A stretch of 64,000 nucleotides of DNA from Leptobrachium leishanense (GCA_009667805.1 CM019066.1:116054190-116118189); one strand, 5' to 3'; shown: positions 24,455-37,679, numbered from the stretch's first letter. Notes: a model not told the origin generated them from the sequence alone. Numbers and translations: made by a program.

Positions 24455-24551
24455 CTGGGGGGGGGACGGGACAGGTGTCAGTCATCAGAATGTAAAGAAA
24501 AAGTGTATAGAATTAGTCATAACACAATTTGACTTCTGAGTTTGTCCGTAA

Positions 24552-24735
24552 CAGTGGTTCCCATCCTTGGTCCCCAGGGCCCCCTAACAGGTCAGGTTTG
24601 TCAGATATGTGAAGCACAGCACAGGTGATATGATTTTCTGCTCAGTGATTGCAGGATTCAGTCTGCATTTCCTCAAGGGGAACCTTAAAATCTGGCCTGT
24701 GAAGGGTGCTTGAGGACCAAGGTTGGTAACCATTG
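24552..24735. mobile_element. Short hAT-like MITE
   Basis: The left end cagtggttcccatccttggt pairs with the right end ccaaggttggtaaccattg. The flanking 8 bp (gtccgtaa and gtatttaa) agree at 5 of 8 positions, consistent with a decayed hAT target duplication. Non-coding. Confidence 0.65.
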
Positions 24736-26361
24736 GTATTTAATATTATGATGCACCAGTATTTGTTGTGTAAAATGATTATTCATTCAGCAATGTATCA
24801 TTGTGTATTGCAGCAATGTATCATTGTGTATTGTGTAGCAATAACATCTAGGGAACTTTTAAATTTAACATTACTATTTATAGAGACTAAAGCGAATATA
24901 AAATGTAATTTTAAAGGATTATTTGAGGATTTTGTAATTTTTTTTTAATCTTTTATATATTCAATCTGTAAAATACATATTTTAACACCAGGTAGCAATT
25001 ACTAATTCTTAAACAAGGACTTCATCCTATTTGCTCAGCCTTCTAGTCCTTATCTTTATTCCCAATAACAAGTGAAAGCTTTTTCTGTTTTGTAGGGAGG
25101 ATCCGAAGAAAGAGGATTGATATCAGGTTACAATATAAAGAAAGGTGGCTTGGTTGTAACACACAAACAATTGGTCTAGTAGTCTCTATTTTTCAGCTAA
25201 AAGAGGAGAAACATTACTTGTCTGCCGGAGAATCATTAGATTTACAGTCAAAAGTTTCTTAATGGAAGGTAACTGTGGGCCACTGTAACATCAAACACAG
25301 CATGCCTACCCTAAACACCCCATAACTCTGTAATTACTTACCTTGGAAGCCCAATCTTCTCCTTATAACTTTAACCCACTGTATTTTGCCTTAGGACGGA
25401 GCACTATTTAATGTTGTGTTTCTATAAATGCTATTTGTCCAAGGTTTTATACACATAGCCTCGTGTATACACAAACGAGCAATGCTGCAAACATTCTGTT
25501 GAGGTTAACAATAATTACATTTGCTAATGATTGTACTAAAACAATTAAAAGATTAACTTTAACCCAAAATTAACTTTATCGTACACACATCTTGTGGATG
25601 ACAGGACATCTGGCAATGTTTGCTAAATCTGTATGGTTTGCTCAAAAATGTATGCGATCTGGCCCTCTAACACATAATAGAGCTGGAGGAATGCATGGAA
25701 GAATGCCATTCATTTGTTACCAAACACTGAGCATGAGTTTATTGGAGGGGATGCATTAAAAGAAACCATTCAAATTAGCCATGTGCACACCCTGTGTGTG
25801 AATAACACAGTATGTTTAACTCTTGCAGCACTAGGAAAATTGCAAAGCTGTAAATATTCAGCTAAATAATGCAGTAAATGCATTAAAGTTGTTTTTTTAA
25901 ATGCACAGCTATATAGTACACATAAACATACAAAGGAAAAAAAGCTGAATGAGGGGAAGAAATACCATAACATTAAATTATTTTATTCTTCCATAAATTA
26001 TTTACTAAGACTGAAACCGTTTGAATCTATAAATCTCACTTTGCTTTATAATAATTATGCATTCTGTAACGACATATAAATGAAATTATAGAATAAATGC
26101 TTATGATAACTTCACTCGAAAAAAAAGCAATCATAAACTATTACTATCAGGAGTCTGTGGATTTATTTGAGAGGGCAGGTTATCAGATCTGCCACTTGAA
26201 AATGTAAAGATTCATTATTTTAGCCTAAAATTTGCGATTTCCACTCTGTAAATAAACCTCTTCTCTTTTTCTTCTTTGCAGTAAACATTAAGAATTATAT
26301 GTACATTTTTTTTGTGACAATCTGCAGTTACAGTGTGAATAAAAAAAATAAAAAGGTCTAC
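24736..26361. other. Intron of ift80, nothing recognised
   Basis: AT-rich intron of about 1.6 kb. No exon, terminal repeat or tandem array was recognised. Confidence 0.5.
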
Positions 26362-26436
26362 CTTTCGCATTGCAGAATTAAGGTAACGGTTCCTTCTTTA
26401 AGATCAAATATTAATGGTGTGTTCCAGTTCTTTGTG
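26362..26436 (-). CDS. ift80: ift80 coding exon ([24 protein letters not shown])
   Basis: A 75-bp exon between a TTCCTTAG acceptor and a GTAGAC donor. The first base joins AG from the exon at 28625-28743 to give serine. It reads [20 protein letters not shown] and LQCE, with two bases left for the next arginine. The [16 protein letters not shown] segment is highly conserved in IFT80. Its small size kept it outside longer-ORF detection. Confidence 0.94.
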
Positions 26437-26884
26437 CTAAGGAAGACAAACAGGACAGATTCATTTTACCAAGTACAAACAAACATACTTACAGTAGCAT
26501 CCGTACTAGTACATTAGTACTTTTGTACTAACCATCCTGCGAGGCGTCGCTAATAAACTTAATGCCTCTTAAAAGGTGCAAAAGATGCATTTTAGTAGAA
26601 GAGATCCCTTGTCCAGAAAGCAAAAACTAAACTATGGATTGGGATACTTAACATCCTTAGAAACCCTAATGAAACGTGCTTCTTGAAGAGAGAGCAACTG
26701 GACATTTCAAACCCAAGGCTGGTCCTCATATATTATGATTGAGTTGCTTGACAAAATCATTAATAGGATATTCCATGCTGGACATGGCCATGCGTGAACA
26801 GTACATGTGTGCATCTAGCAGGCTTTTCGCACTGCATGTTGGAGATCAAATGTATATTAAACACAGGGCAAATTCTAATATGAT

Positions 26885-27773
26885 CAGAGTTATTCACAGA
26901 ATACAGAAATGTTGCCGACATTTCAGTGTTCTGTCGTTCCCCGCACTTTGGGGAATCAAATTTCCCCATCCTGCGGTGAATTCTGCATTCACCACAGGGT
27001 CCCCGGAGTGCAGAGAAAAGCCACCGAAAGAAAAAAGAGAATTTCTTTTTTGATAATTTCGTCAGATTTGTGACTTTTTATAGATCAGGCAGCAACTGTC
27101 AGATCCGATCCGATAAATCGTCGCAAACACGCTGCCCGCCACCGCCAACCCGCCGGACAACTGCCGCAAACCCGCTGGAGGGCTGCCAAACGCAGCCGCC
27201 GAGCCGCCGGACACAGCGCCGATCAGCCGCAGAAGAAAGCAAAAAAAAAAAAACAACAATACAATTGAAAGTGGCAAAATTTAAACGCTGTTCGCAATAA
27301 AACTAAATGAAAATATCTGAAATTAACATATAAGGTACTATCAATGATAATAAAAAAGTCTGTTACAGAAAAAAAAACTATTAAGAGGGAAAAAAAATTC
27401 CCGAAAACTGCCTAAAACATCCTAAAAAAATAATGAGACTTTTTACTGCAGATTAAAAGAATAAACAGTTTGTTTAGATATTGACTAAAAACTGGAATAT
27501 TTTTAACATTGAAGCCTATGGGATTCGCCTGAATAAACCTGCTGAATGAAACCACCGAACAGTAGGGCAATTCACTGACATTTCACTGCTGTTTGGTGTT
27601 CTCTGAATAGGTTAATCATTGCTTCTCTATGGGGGAGTTCACTGCCTTCGAACAGACACTCTACTTGCTGGCAATTGGCAAAATGTGGCGAACTGCCTCC
27701 TGCTCTCTAAATAGACGAATGGCCAGGAAATGGCACCGTACAGACCAGATCAGCTCTTTGTGAATAGCCCTGT
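26885..27773. mobile_element. R1-family MITE, isolated copy
   Basis: The ends are cagagttattcacagaatac and, reverse-complemented, cagggctattcacaaagagc. It shares interior blocks with the copies at 7459-8261 and 51612-52522, for example ccacagggtccccgg and aaaatatttttaacattgaagcc. About 889 bp, no coding. Unlike those copies it is not inside a Tc1 element. Confidence 0.72.
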
Positions 27774-28743
<970 letters not shown>

Positions 28744-29113
28744 CTATTAAAAAACAGCATGTCAACACCTACATAATGAATTTCCTTGTTAACGTCCCAA
28801 GAGCCATTTTCAAGTGATAATGATTATTTTCAATACCAAATGAGAGTAACCAAAACAAATTGTATAGTGGATAAGGTTATTAAACTTTAAAAAGTTGATG
28901 TAAATTTATAAACATATTTTTTTTAATTGTAGGACCGGGCATATTACTGATAAGCATTCAAATATGTCAGTCAAACAGAAGCAAGTGTGGAAAATATCAA
29001 CAAGACAGCCCAAATAAGGAAACCACACAATCCCGAATTAATCTAAGGCCACATAGACAGGTTGTCACCTCCCCTGTTTCTATCTATCTAAATTGATGTA
29101 ATTTAAAAACAAA

Positions 29114-29406
29114 AAGGACACTCCAGGTACCAAGATAATTTAATGTGTTTTTAAACATTATGACTAGCTGAGTGTACCTTCCCCTAATCCCCCAATTAGG
29201 TTTCCAGTTGGGTGTTTGATCCTTTTATACAGGTGGCTTCCACTGTTCAAAACCCTGTCAGAGATCCTGAATTGATCAGCCTTCTGGGGTTTAGGCCAGC
29301 AATGCACAGCTCTGTGCATTCATGACAAGCCAATACCTCTCACTATAGTTAATATTAAAGCCCTTCATTTTTTTTTTACGCTTTTTTTTCCCCCTGCAGT
29401 GTCCCT
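29114..29406. mobile_element. Probable TTAA-type MITE
   Basis: The left end aaggacactccaggtacc and the right end ctgcagtgtccct, followed by TTAA (29407-29410), resemble the family at 3797 and 13818. The left TTAA is decayed. No coding. Confidence 0.5.
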
Positions 29407-30566
29407 TTAAGAGTGTAATAATTCATGGGTTTAGAGCATTTTTAGATTAGAGGTGCTCCACCTGCATTTATTATTGAAATATTTAAGAAGGGCCTGTCGA
29501 TTCTGCAGCGCTGTACAAGACGAGCAGACAAGGTTGTGTCATGTTAACACTTCTTTGTCATAAATGATCTGCCTAATGTCTTCATAGCCTCAACTGTACA
29601 AATGTACGCAGACGACACCATAATCTATACCAGCAAACCAAATCTCCCGCAGCTGGAGGCCGTGCTGCAAGAACAATTCACAGAGGTAGTAAAGTGGATC
29701 AAACACAACAAACTTTTTCTAAATACTGACAAAACTGTAACGATGCTCTTTGAAACAGTACCTAAACTACACAAATTACAACCTTCCCATTTATGCGTCA
29801 GGACAAAATCAAATGGCATGCTGACCACAGTCACTTCTCTCAAATATCTAGGTATGTGGTTAGACCCAAATCTATCCTTTGGGCCCCACATCGGAAAACT
29901 CTCATCTAAACTCTACCCCAAACTAAATGCCCTGTACAGAAACAAATTATGCCTCAGCCAGTGGCATAGCATGGGGGGGGGCCTTGGGGGCAGTGGCCCC
30001 GGGCGCAAATTTCTCTGGGGGCGCATAATTTCAAAAGAAATTTGCGCCCCTAAAGCCTCCCAGAAGCCGGTCAGGATCATTGGTGTCTGTGAGGCGCCGC
30101 AGCCCTTGCATCGCGCTGTGTGTTCTACTGAACTCTCGAGGAGGAGCAGGGCACAGGAATCAGGATGACGCTGCTGTCAGCAGCTGACTTGAGTGAGCCA
30201 CGTGACCCCCATCACGCCTGTGCCACAGTTCCCCACTGTGAGGAGGGAGGGAGCAGCCTGCGTGCCGAACTGACCAGGAGGCTGAGGGCGTCTGCTGCTG
30301 CTGTGTGTGAGTATCTCCCTCTGTATCTCCAAAATGTCACAGGGAGTCTTTGATAAACAGAGCAAGCCCTGATAAAAAAAAAAAGAAGAGTATATTGGGA
30401 TGAGGGGGCTCCAGGAGGACAGAAAACTTATGTGAAATTCCCTCCCTGCCTGATGACTGCCTCTCCCTGTGCAGTTGTCTATGGCTGCTTCTCAAACGCT
30501 GATCGCCCCCCCCCCTCCTCCGAGGCAGCCAGAGATGTGATAAGAGCAGGGAGGCCCTTTCCTTAA

Positions 30567-30863
30567 GGCTGGGTTCACACCTGAGCGTATCTCATATCCG
30601 CGTTTTACGCGCGTTTTCTGTAAGGCGTTTTTGAATTAGAAATGCGCGTCGTACGCGCGTTTTTGAAGTCTATGGCTGCAAACGCACTGTAATACGTCCC
30701 AAAGAAGCTCCTGTACTTCTTTGGGCGTAGGGAGTTTTACAGCGTGTTCCTACGTGCTGTAAAACGCCCAGGTGTGAACCATAGGAAATAATGGGATTTC
30801 AGTGTTTTAGCATTTTACAGCGCGTAGGAACGTGCTGTAAAACGCCCAGGTGTGAACCAGGCC
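30567..30863. mobile_element. Harbinger-type MITE nested in hAT 2
   Basis: TAA occurs on both sides (30564-30566 and 30864-30866). The ends are ggctgggttcacacctgagc and, reverse-complemented, ggcctggttcacacctgggc. The interior is built of acgcg and gtaaaacgc words in both orientations. Similar to the MITE at 47971-48184. Non-coding. Confidence 0.8.
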
Positions 30864-31076
30864 TAACTCTCTGTGTGTCAGATGGAGAAGAGCACAAATT
30901 GATCTGACCCAGGAGCAAAGGGGTCTCAGTAAAGGCAGGGTGCAGCTGCATGGTAGGTGCACTGCTGCCTGTTTATTTATTATTTTAAATGCTCATTGCT
31001 GCCAGTGGTCACAGTGTCCTAGCAGATCAGCACACTTACAGTGCTTGTATTTTCCTATGGACATAAGGTCCCCTCT

Positions 31077-32345
31077 ACATTTTATTTATTTATAAAGGAT
31101 TTTACCAGGAAGGATACATTGAGATTGCTCTCGTTTTCAAGTATGTCCTGGGTTCAAGAACATTGAAGTGTTACAGTTACAGAAATACAAAGTAATAAAA
31201 TGCAAGAAATTAACACAAAACAAATATACAGATTAACAGAAAATAAATATGTAGGAAATATAGTCACTATGTTACATGTTAACAGGTGCATTCCTTATTG
31301 AGGTATGTTAATATGGAGCTCTTAAGGGACTTTAGACTGGGGGAAGATTTGATGGCGTCTGGGAGGTTATTCCATAATTGTGGTGCTCTGTAGGAAAATG
31401 AGGACCGAGACACTTTCTTTTTGTATTGTGGTATTGCAAGTAAGGTGCTGGTCCTGGATCGGAGATTATAGGATGAGGGAACTGTTGAGGGAAGCAGTCT
31501 ATTCAGGTAGGGTGGTAGCTTCCCAGAAAAGCTCTTAAACACCAGGTTGGAAAGGTTTAGCTCTTTTAACATGTCACAATGGTGGGTCATGTAGTTACAT
31601 TGTAGCACAAAGCGGCAGAATGAGTTATACAATGTAGTAAGTTTCTGGAGGTGCGTTTGCGGGGCGGCTGCATACACTACATCTCCGTATTCAATAGCTG
31701 GCATAAGCATTTGCTGTACAATCTGCTTTCTTACTGCGGGGCTCAGACAGGATTTGTTTCTGTACAGGGCACCTAGTTTGGGGTAAATTTTAGATGAAAG
31801 TTTTTGATGTGGGGGCCAAAGGATAGATTTGGGTCTAACCACATACCTAGATATTTGAGAGGAGTGACTGTGGTCAGTGTGCCATTTGATTTTGTCCTGA
31901 CACATAGATGGGGTGTTTGCAATTTGTGTAGTTTAGGTGCTGTTCCAAAGAGCATTGTAACAGTTTTGTCAGCATTTAGAAAAAGTTTGTTTTCTTTGAT
32001 CCACTTTTCTACCTCTGTGAATTGTTCTTGCAGCACGGCCTCCAGCTGCGGGAGATCTGGTTTGCTGGTATAGATTATGGTGTCATCTGCGTACATATGT
32101 ACAGTTGAGGCTTTGCAGACATTGGGCAGATCATTTATGAATATTGTGAATAGCAGGGGGCCGAGTATCGAGCCTTAGGGTACACCGCACGTGACTGGGA
32201 GGGAAGTGCTATCAGAAATGGAAACATATTGTGACCGATCAGACACATATGATTGAAACCAGGTTAGCGTGCGATCACCAATACCAGATTTTTAAAGTTT
32301 TTGTAATAAGATGCCATGGTCTACTGTGTCAAAGGCCTTGGCAAA
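31077..32345 (-). mobile_element. L2/CR1-like LINE copy b, antisense, inside hAT 2
   Basis: The 3' tail is at the left (tttatttatttataaagg near 31081) and the coding region runs leftward from about 32345. 5' truncated. It is the same subfamily as copy a, but in the opposite orientation and about 1.3 kb long. Confidence 0.88.
31279..32345 (-). pseudogene. L2/CR1-like reverse transcriptase (copy b)
   Basis: From about 32345: AFAKAF-TVDHGILLQKL, then RTLTWFQSYVSDRSQYVSI, PVTCGVP followed by a stop codon before GSILGPLLFTIFINDLPNV, then MYADDTIIYTSKPDLPQLEA with the catalytic YADD. Further on are DKTVTMLFGTAPKLH, LKYLGMWLDPNLSFG, a frameshift near 31790, AVRKQIVQQMLMPAIEYGDV, YNSFCRFVLQCNYMTHHCDM and the C-terminal APQLWNNLPDAIKSSPSLKS. 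The endonuclease part is missing. Inactive because of the truncation, a stop and a frameshift. Confidence 0.9.
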
Positions 32346-32589
32346 AACATCCTCTTCCCTCTCCTGCTCTATGTCTGGAGTCATAGAGTGCAGGTCACTG
32401 TGCTGGGAATTGTGAGGGGGGAGTGGGGGGACAGCAAAAGCTGAGCTGCTATGTTAGTTAACACTTGGGTGTCTGACCTCCTCAAGATATCTTACCTGTG
32501 TGTGAAACATATACACCTGGCACTCGGTTAATTTAAATTATAAAATCTAATCTGTAACGTGATATTAATTTGTGTGTGTGCGCATAATT

Positions 32590-32930
32590 CCACACCGCAC
32601 ATTACTGTGAGTTTTATTGGTGTGGAGCTCTGTGATACGTTCATATAAGCACATTACTGTGAGTTTTATTGCTGTGGGGCTCTGTGATACGCCCATACAC
32701 ACTGCACATTACTGTGAGATTTATTGCTGTGGAGCGCTGTGATAGCTCATACACACCTCATATTACTGCAAGATTTATTTATTTATTTATTTATAAAGGA
32801 TTTTACCAGGAAGGATACATTGAGATTTCTCTCGTTTTCAAGTATGTCCTTATTGTTGTGCAGCTCTGTGATACGTCCATACACACTGCATATTACTGCG
32901 AGATTTATTGCTGTGGAGCTCTATAAAACA
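32590..32930. repeat. Tandem array of about 55-60-bp units interrupted by a LINE tail
   Basis: Units read cacattactgtgagttttat, then tgctgtggagctctgtgata, then cgtccatacacactg. Five units are recognisable (starts near 32597, 32650, 32704, 32759 and 32888). The fourth is split by an insertion of LINE 3' tail at about 32776-32850. The array is inside hAT element 2. Confidence 0.8.
32776..32850 (-). mobile_element. L2/CR1-like LINE 3' tail fragment
   Basis: The sequence runs tttatttatttatttataaa, then ggattttaccaggaaggata, then cattgagatttctctcgttt, the reverse complement of the 3' end of the LINE family at 34415-34845. It sits within one unit of the tandem array. Confidence 0.75.
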
Positions 32931-33712
32931 TGCACAGGGCAAAGTGTTGGCTAAAGTGAAATGGGGGCCCCAAACTGGTATCCTTCCTAAAGTCCCATAG
33001 TGCCTTAATCCAGTTCTGTGTAGGATTGGAGTGAGTGAGGGGGGGGGGAATACACCTTCACCTGTGTAGACAAATAACCTTGCACTGGCCCTGGGTACCT
33101 ACTGTGAGTGAGTGCGTCATGGCATATAGCGATGGGTTAGTGTCTCTGCGCTGGCAGAGTCAGAGGATGGCGATAGTGAACATGCCTTGGCATATAGAGA
33201 TGGGCTAGTGTCCCCGCTCAGAGCACTGAGTGTTTTCCTCTCACATCTGCCTACACACGGTGGCTGAGTTTAGGCATATGTGGGTGTACGAGCAACCTCT
33301 ATGTTACTAGGTGTTATACGAGGAACATGTATGTCAATGGGCGTGACAGCGGCAGCTCGTATTTATATATATTGCCTTGGATCCTCCATATCTAGCAGAA
33401 TATTCATGCTAACATGTCCACAGGTTGCGGGGGGGGGGGCACAATTCTTGCCTTGCCCCGGGCGCTGATAAACCATGCTACTCCACTGGCCTCAGCCCCG
33501 CTTTAGGAGAGTAGATTGTACAACAAATGCTTATGACAGTCATTGAACACAGAGATATAGTGTATGAGGCTGTCCCACAAACACACCTTCATAAACTTAC
33601 TACATTGTTTAACTCATTCTGTCGCTTTGTGCTACATTGTAACTATATGACCCACCATAAAGAGCTAAACTGGCCGTCGCTGGAATCCAGACACACACTT
33701 CTTCCCAACCTG

Positions 33713-34411
33713 GGGCCCTATCAGCTGCCTACAGCTAAAATGGGAAGCAAAGGGGAAAAATCTGCTTTTGGTAATCTCCCCCTAGCGCCCCCGTTTTACC
33801 TGTAGATTACAGGGCAGGTGCTGAGTCCAGCAGCCTGCCATGTAGCGGCCGCTAGGGGCCTGGATGCTCGGGGCAGCGCTAATGCGCCGGCCCGAGCAAC
33901 CCCTCCATGGAGTCCATAGGACTCCATGGAAGCTTCTGCTGCCGGGTCACATGACCAGCAGAATCTCACCTCTCACGGAGTGATCGCAGAGGAAGACTGG
34001 GGACTTTTTTTCCTCAGTCTCACTCTGCTCCCGGTGGCCAGAAGCGGCAGATCGGGCCTCTTTTTCCCACCGGATGAGAGGGGAGTATTTGTTTTTTTTG
34101 GAGGAAGGGGGGGGGGTTACAGCTGCTGCTAACTGATTCTGCAACAATGGAGTCAATTAGAACCAGCTCTGAGGTGGAGCAAAGTTTTTGGTTTAGTGAC
34201 AGCTCTTGTGATCCTACCACTAGTTACTCTGTTCTTACACTTTTCGCACCCCATGTTAAGCATAGGAAGCGCAAAGTACAGAAAGCTTCTGCTAAAAAGC
34301 TCTAATACCGATTCTCTAATGGTTTTTTAAGCTGTTAGCGATCAGGAGGTGATTCAGACGCTGCTCTAAAACGCATTTATGCGCTAGCGTTAACGAGGTG
34401 AAAAAGAGCCC
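33713..34411. mobile_element. Palindrome-rich MITE family M, copy M2
   Basis: It interrupts LINE copy a. CTG flanks each side (33710-33712 and 34412-34414). The left end is gggccctatcagctg and the right end reverse-complements to gggctctttttcacc. The interior carries the shared blocks gggcaggtgctgagtccagc, ccccatgttaagcatagg and a degenerate ggttttttaagctgttagcg palindrome. 699 bp, non-coding. Confidence 0.78.
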
Positions 34412-34912
34412 CTGGTGTTTAAGAGCTTTTCTGGGAAGCTACCAGCCAACTAGCAGTTCCCTCATCCTATAACCTCTGATCCAGGACCTGCACCTTACTT
34501 GCAATACCACAATACAAAAAGAAAGTGTCTCGATCCTCATTTTCCTACAGAGCACCGCAGTTATGGAATAACCTCCCAGACGCCATCAAATCTTCCCCCA
34601 GTCTAAAGTCACTTAAGAGCTACATATTAACATACCTTGATACAGAATGCACCTGTAACATGTAACATAGTGACTATATTTCCTACATATTTATTTACAT
34701 ATTTGTTGTTTTTAATATCTTGCATTTAATATTTTGTATTTCTGTAATGACTGTAACATTTCAATGTTCTTGAACCCAGGACATACTTGAAAACTAGAGA
34801 AATCTCAATGTATCCTTTCTGGTAAAATCCTTTATAAATAAGTAAAACATGTAGCATGTATGCTAAAGAAAATATCAAAAGAACAGACGGCTAAAACATA
34901 TAGAGACCAAAC

Positions 34913-35092
34913 CTGCATTGCTCGTCTTTTGACCAATGTTACTTCAAAATTCTTCCACTCCCAGTGCTGCTCCACAACATGGGCAAAGATGACCTGCCCA
35001 TTTCCACAAGCACCAGCCATCTGCGTGCCATCAACAGACCATGCAATGTTAAAAACGCTGCCTGTATTTGGTTTTTCCAAGGAATAGGACCA
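34913..35092 (-). CDS. ift80: ift80 coding exon ([20 protein letters not shown]...KRRAMQ)
   Basis: A 180-bp exon, exactly 60 codons and phase 0 at both ends, between a TTCTCTTTCAG acceptor and a GTTTGG donor. It reads [40 protein letters not shown] and [20 protein letters not shown], which is unmistakably IFT80 (about residues 260-320, end of the first WD propeller). It is the most N-terminal exon found in the window. A methionine a few codons upstream in the same frame is intronic and not a start. Confidence 0.96.
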
Positions 35093-36078
35093 CTGAAAGA
35101 GAACACAAAACAAAATGGGATTTTAGAATACACCTAAAAAGATGATATCTGCTGGAATATCAAAAAAATTAAGCTACACCTGAAGAAGATTTGGCAAAAC
35201 ATAACTTGACTTTGTTAAGATGCACCTGCAACAAATTGAATAAACATAACAGCAATAATAGGGAAAAAAATCCCCACTGCCGGCAGCCCATGTCTGGAAG
35301 AGATATTCACATAGAATATGAGTGTTGTATAGATTGTTCTAATATTGAAGCTGAAAAGAGGCTGACGTAAGCTTAAAAGAAAACCCTGCCGACATTAAGA
35401 ATGCAATTAGAATACTCATTAATCATGAACTGAAAAGGAATTTTATCCAATAACTACAATGAGTTAGAAAAGCAAACCCCCATCTGTTTAAAGCAAAGTA
35501 TGTCCAAGTAGTAAATTCTGGATACATCATCTTGTGCTTTAGGAATGGGATTTTAATGCTTTTGCCATATTTAGTACGTTAATTTCTTTTGCAGCGCATA
35601 CAAACCCACAAAATATAAAGCCCAGGGGATGCCTGTCATCTGGCGATAAATAAATAAAATGAAGCAAGACAGGCGTAACAAAAGTACTCTCTTAAAATAC
35701 TGCTGGTCAATTTATTTTATTGCTATATACAGTTTAAGAGGAGTCTCTAAATATTTGGTACATTTAGAATTAATTATTGCACACGGCAAGCTTATTGTGC
35801 TCTTTATGAAAGAGACTGAGCTGAACCTCTGTTTTTACACATAAAAATGAGACTATACCTTCCATTGTTGCTCTCATCTTTGAGGTTAGTGAAGTAACTT
35901 TATAAACACTGGACATTGTAGTATAAAAAACAAATAGCTGGAACATTGAAAACAAGAGGGTTGAGTTCCCTTAGCAAGGAGTTGGTCTCCCCACTCTCAA
36001 ACTAGGGTCTATGACTTTTACCTGGTGGAGCCCGTAACAGTATGAATACTGCCCCCCGTAGGTGCCCTCCATGGAGGT
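35093..36078. other. Intron of ift80, nothing recognised
   Basis: Start of the long upstream intron on the minus strand. No exon, terminal repeats or tandem array was recognised. Confidence 0.5.
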
Positions 36079-36081
36079 TTA

Positions 36082-36517
36082 AGGCTAATATCAGACGAGC
36101 GCATTCTGAGCACACTGTGCGTCCGTGCGCAACTGACGTACTTTCTGACTGAGGATACTGTAGACATCACATGGTCTGGGTTTTTTTTGACTGATGTAGA
36201 TGGGAAATAAAATTAATATGTAAAATGAAAAAAATTGATACAGGACATGAAAAAACATTTTGTCCGTCAAAAATGCAGTCCGTCTGACCACGTTCCGTCA
36301 CTCACACACAAAGCTACGCACAGACGTGGCGCATTCTGTGCGTCCATCCTAGCGGTTTGACATTCTTGCTTAAATTGCGTCCGGTGCCATGTACGTACGC
36401 ACTTCTGTGTGCACGTACTTCGTGTGTTTGTCTCTATTGATCATAATTTTATGCTATGACGGACGTTAAAATGTGCGGCAACATGGACTTGATCACAGCG
36501 TTCGTCTGACACGAGCC
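36082..36517. mobile_element. Harbinger-type MITE
   Basis: The left end aggctaatatcagacgagcg and the right end, reverse-complemented (aggctcgtgtcagacgaacg before trimming), are inverted repeats. TTA occurs at 36079-36081 and 36518-36520. Many cgtccg, acgtac and gtgcgc words. Non-coding. Confidence 0.7.
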
Positions 36518-37679
36518 TTAGAGGTGAAACAAATTTTTATCATTTAGGGATCAACATTATATATGACAGTAGGGCTGAAACTAATGATTATTTCTTAAAT
36601 TCATTATATAAAATAAAAATACTAATATTTTAACCTTAAAAGGAACATTATGTGTGAAAATAAATAAAAAATAAATCAACCCCTGCCTCCCCATCATCTT
36701 TTTTTCGTAAATAGTTTGCGTGCTGTACATAACGTTCGTACGCACATACGTAAATTGCATACTTTTTGCACGCAAGGTACATGAGCACCTGGTCACGGTG
36801 ATGGATTGATGCGGTGTACGCAGCTTAAGCCCATGTCTGCTTACTCCCCAAACGAACGCTGCTACAAGCGCTCAGATGGCCATGATGATGTCAGCACGAA
36901 AGATGAGCTCAGATGAGCGTGCAATCTAGAGATATGCAGCAATGCATTTATAGCCATTTCTGAGTCAAAGAGGTGTGCAAATGAATGGCTTTCAGCTTGT
37001 TGTGATATTAGAGTTAATGCAGGATAGCCAAACAAAACCATTAGATGTTTGTTTCCCTGGCGAGTCCAATAGCTTGGCATTATGTGAGTTTACTACGTGA
37101 ACGGTCTCCAGAGAGGACATTAGGAGAGCTGGAAGTGAAGTTTCACATAGAATTTCCCGCTACAATCTACTGTTGTAGAGAGCTGTTCAATGAAAAAAGT
37201 AAAGCTTCCCCCGACCTCCCGTGTGCCTCGCAGAGGATTTTACATCAAACGCAAAAGGGTATTAAAGGGGCTTAGCACTTCATTCATAATAAATTCTGTG
37301 GGATAACAGAAACCACTATAACCATTGAATTCTTCTTATTCAATATTCCCAGGTGTCTGGAGGTGATTAGAAAGAAGAGTTGCTACTAAGGAATATTTTG
37401 GCAGAAAAGAGGGAAAATTTGGTACTAATCTGAATGTGTAAATATTAAACTGTACTTGAGCTCCAATCGTCAGCGCCCGTAATCGTGCGTAGGCTTTACA
37501 TCCAACTACAAAGGAAACAATGGAAGGAAAACAAAGCGAGGCTTCGAACTGACTCAGTCGAATGATTTCATTTAAAATTTACTACTCTCTACCCCCCGCA
37601 GTTTTTGCTTGCATATAATCTAGAAATATTTCCATTACCTTTAATGGAGAACATGCGATGCAGTGACTGTTCACAATAG

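Larger units (their letters stand above)
29959..33488. mobile_element. Non-autonomous hAT transposon 2, 3.5 kb, carrying nested repeats
   Basis: The ends are cagtggcatagcatggg and, reverse-complemented, cagtggagtagcatggt. The 8-bp target duplication gcctcagc is at 29951-29958 and 33489-33496, and removing one copy rejoins the interrupted LINE. Subterminal blocks (ggccccgggcgcaaatttct, gccccgggcgctgata) match hAT element 1. The interior carries a Harbinger MITE (30567-30863), an antisense LINE (31077-32345) and a tandem array (32590-32930). No hAT transposase is visible. Confidence 0.9.
29556..34660 (+). pseudogene. L2/CR1-like reverse transcriptase fragment (copy a)
   Basis: The RT part begins near FVINDLPNV and shows MYADDTIIYTSKPNLPQLEA with the catalytic YADD, then DKTVTMLFETVP and LKYLGMWLDPNLSFG. 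It breaks at 29958 (KLCLS) where the hAT element inserted. After 33489 it continues with degraded sequence equivalent to QQMLMPAIEYGDVVYAAAPQ and NSFCRFVLHCNYMTHH. After 34415 it resumes with FKSFSGK-like and PQLWNNLPDAIKSSPSLKS-like C-terminal coding. Inactive. Confidence 0.85.
29556..34845 (+). mobile_element. L2/CR1-like LINE copy a, split by two later insertions
   Basis: A 5'-truncated LINE. Pieces are 29556-29958, 33489-33712 and 34415-34845. The first gap is the hAT element at 29959-33488 and the second is MITE M2 at 33713-34411. Rejoining the flanks at each target duplication restores alignment to the antisense copy at 31077-32345. The 3' UTR ends with aacccaggacatacttgaaa and ttctggtaaaatcctttat, followed by a taaataagtaa tail next to the ift80 exon. 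Confidence 0.88.
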
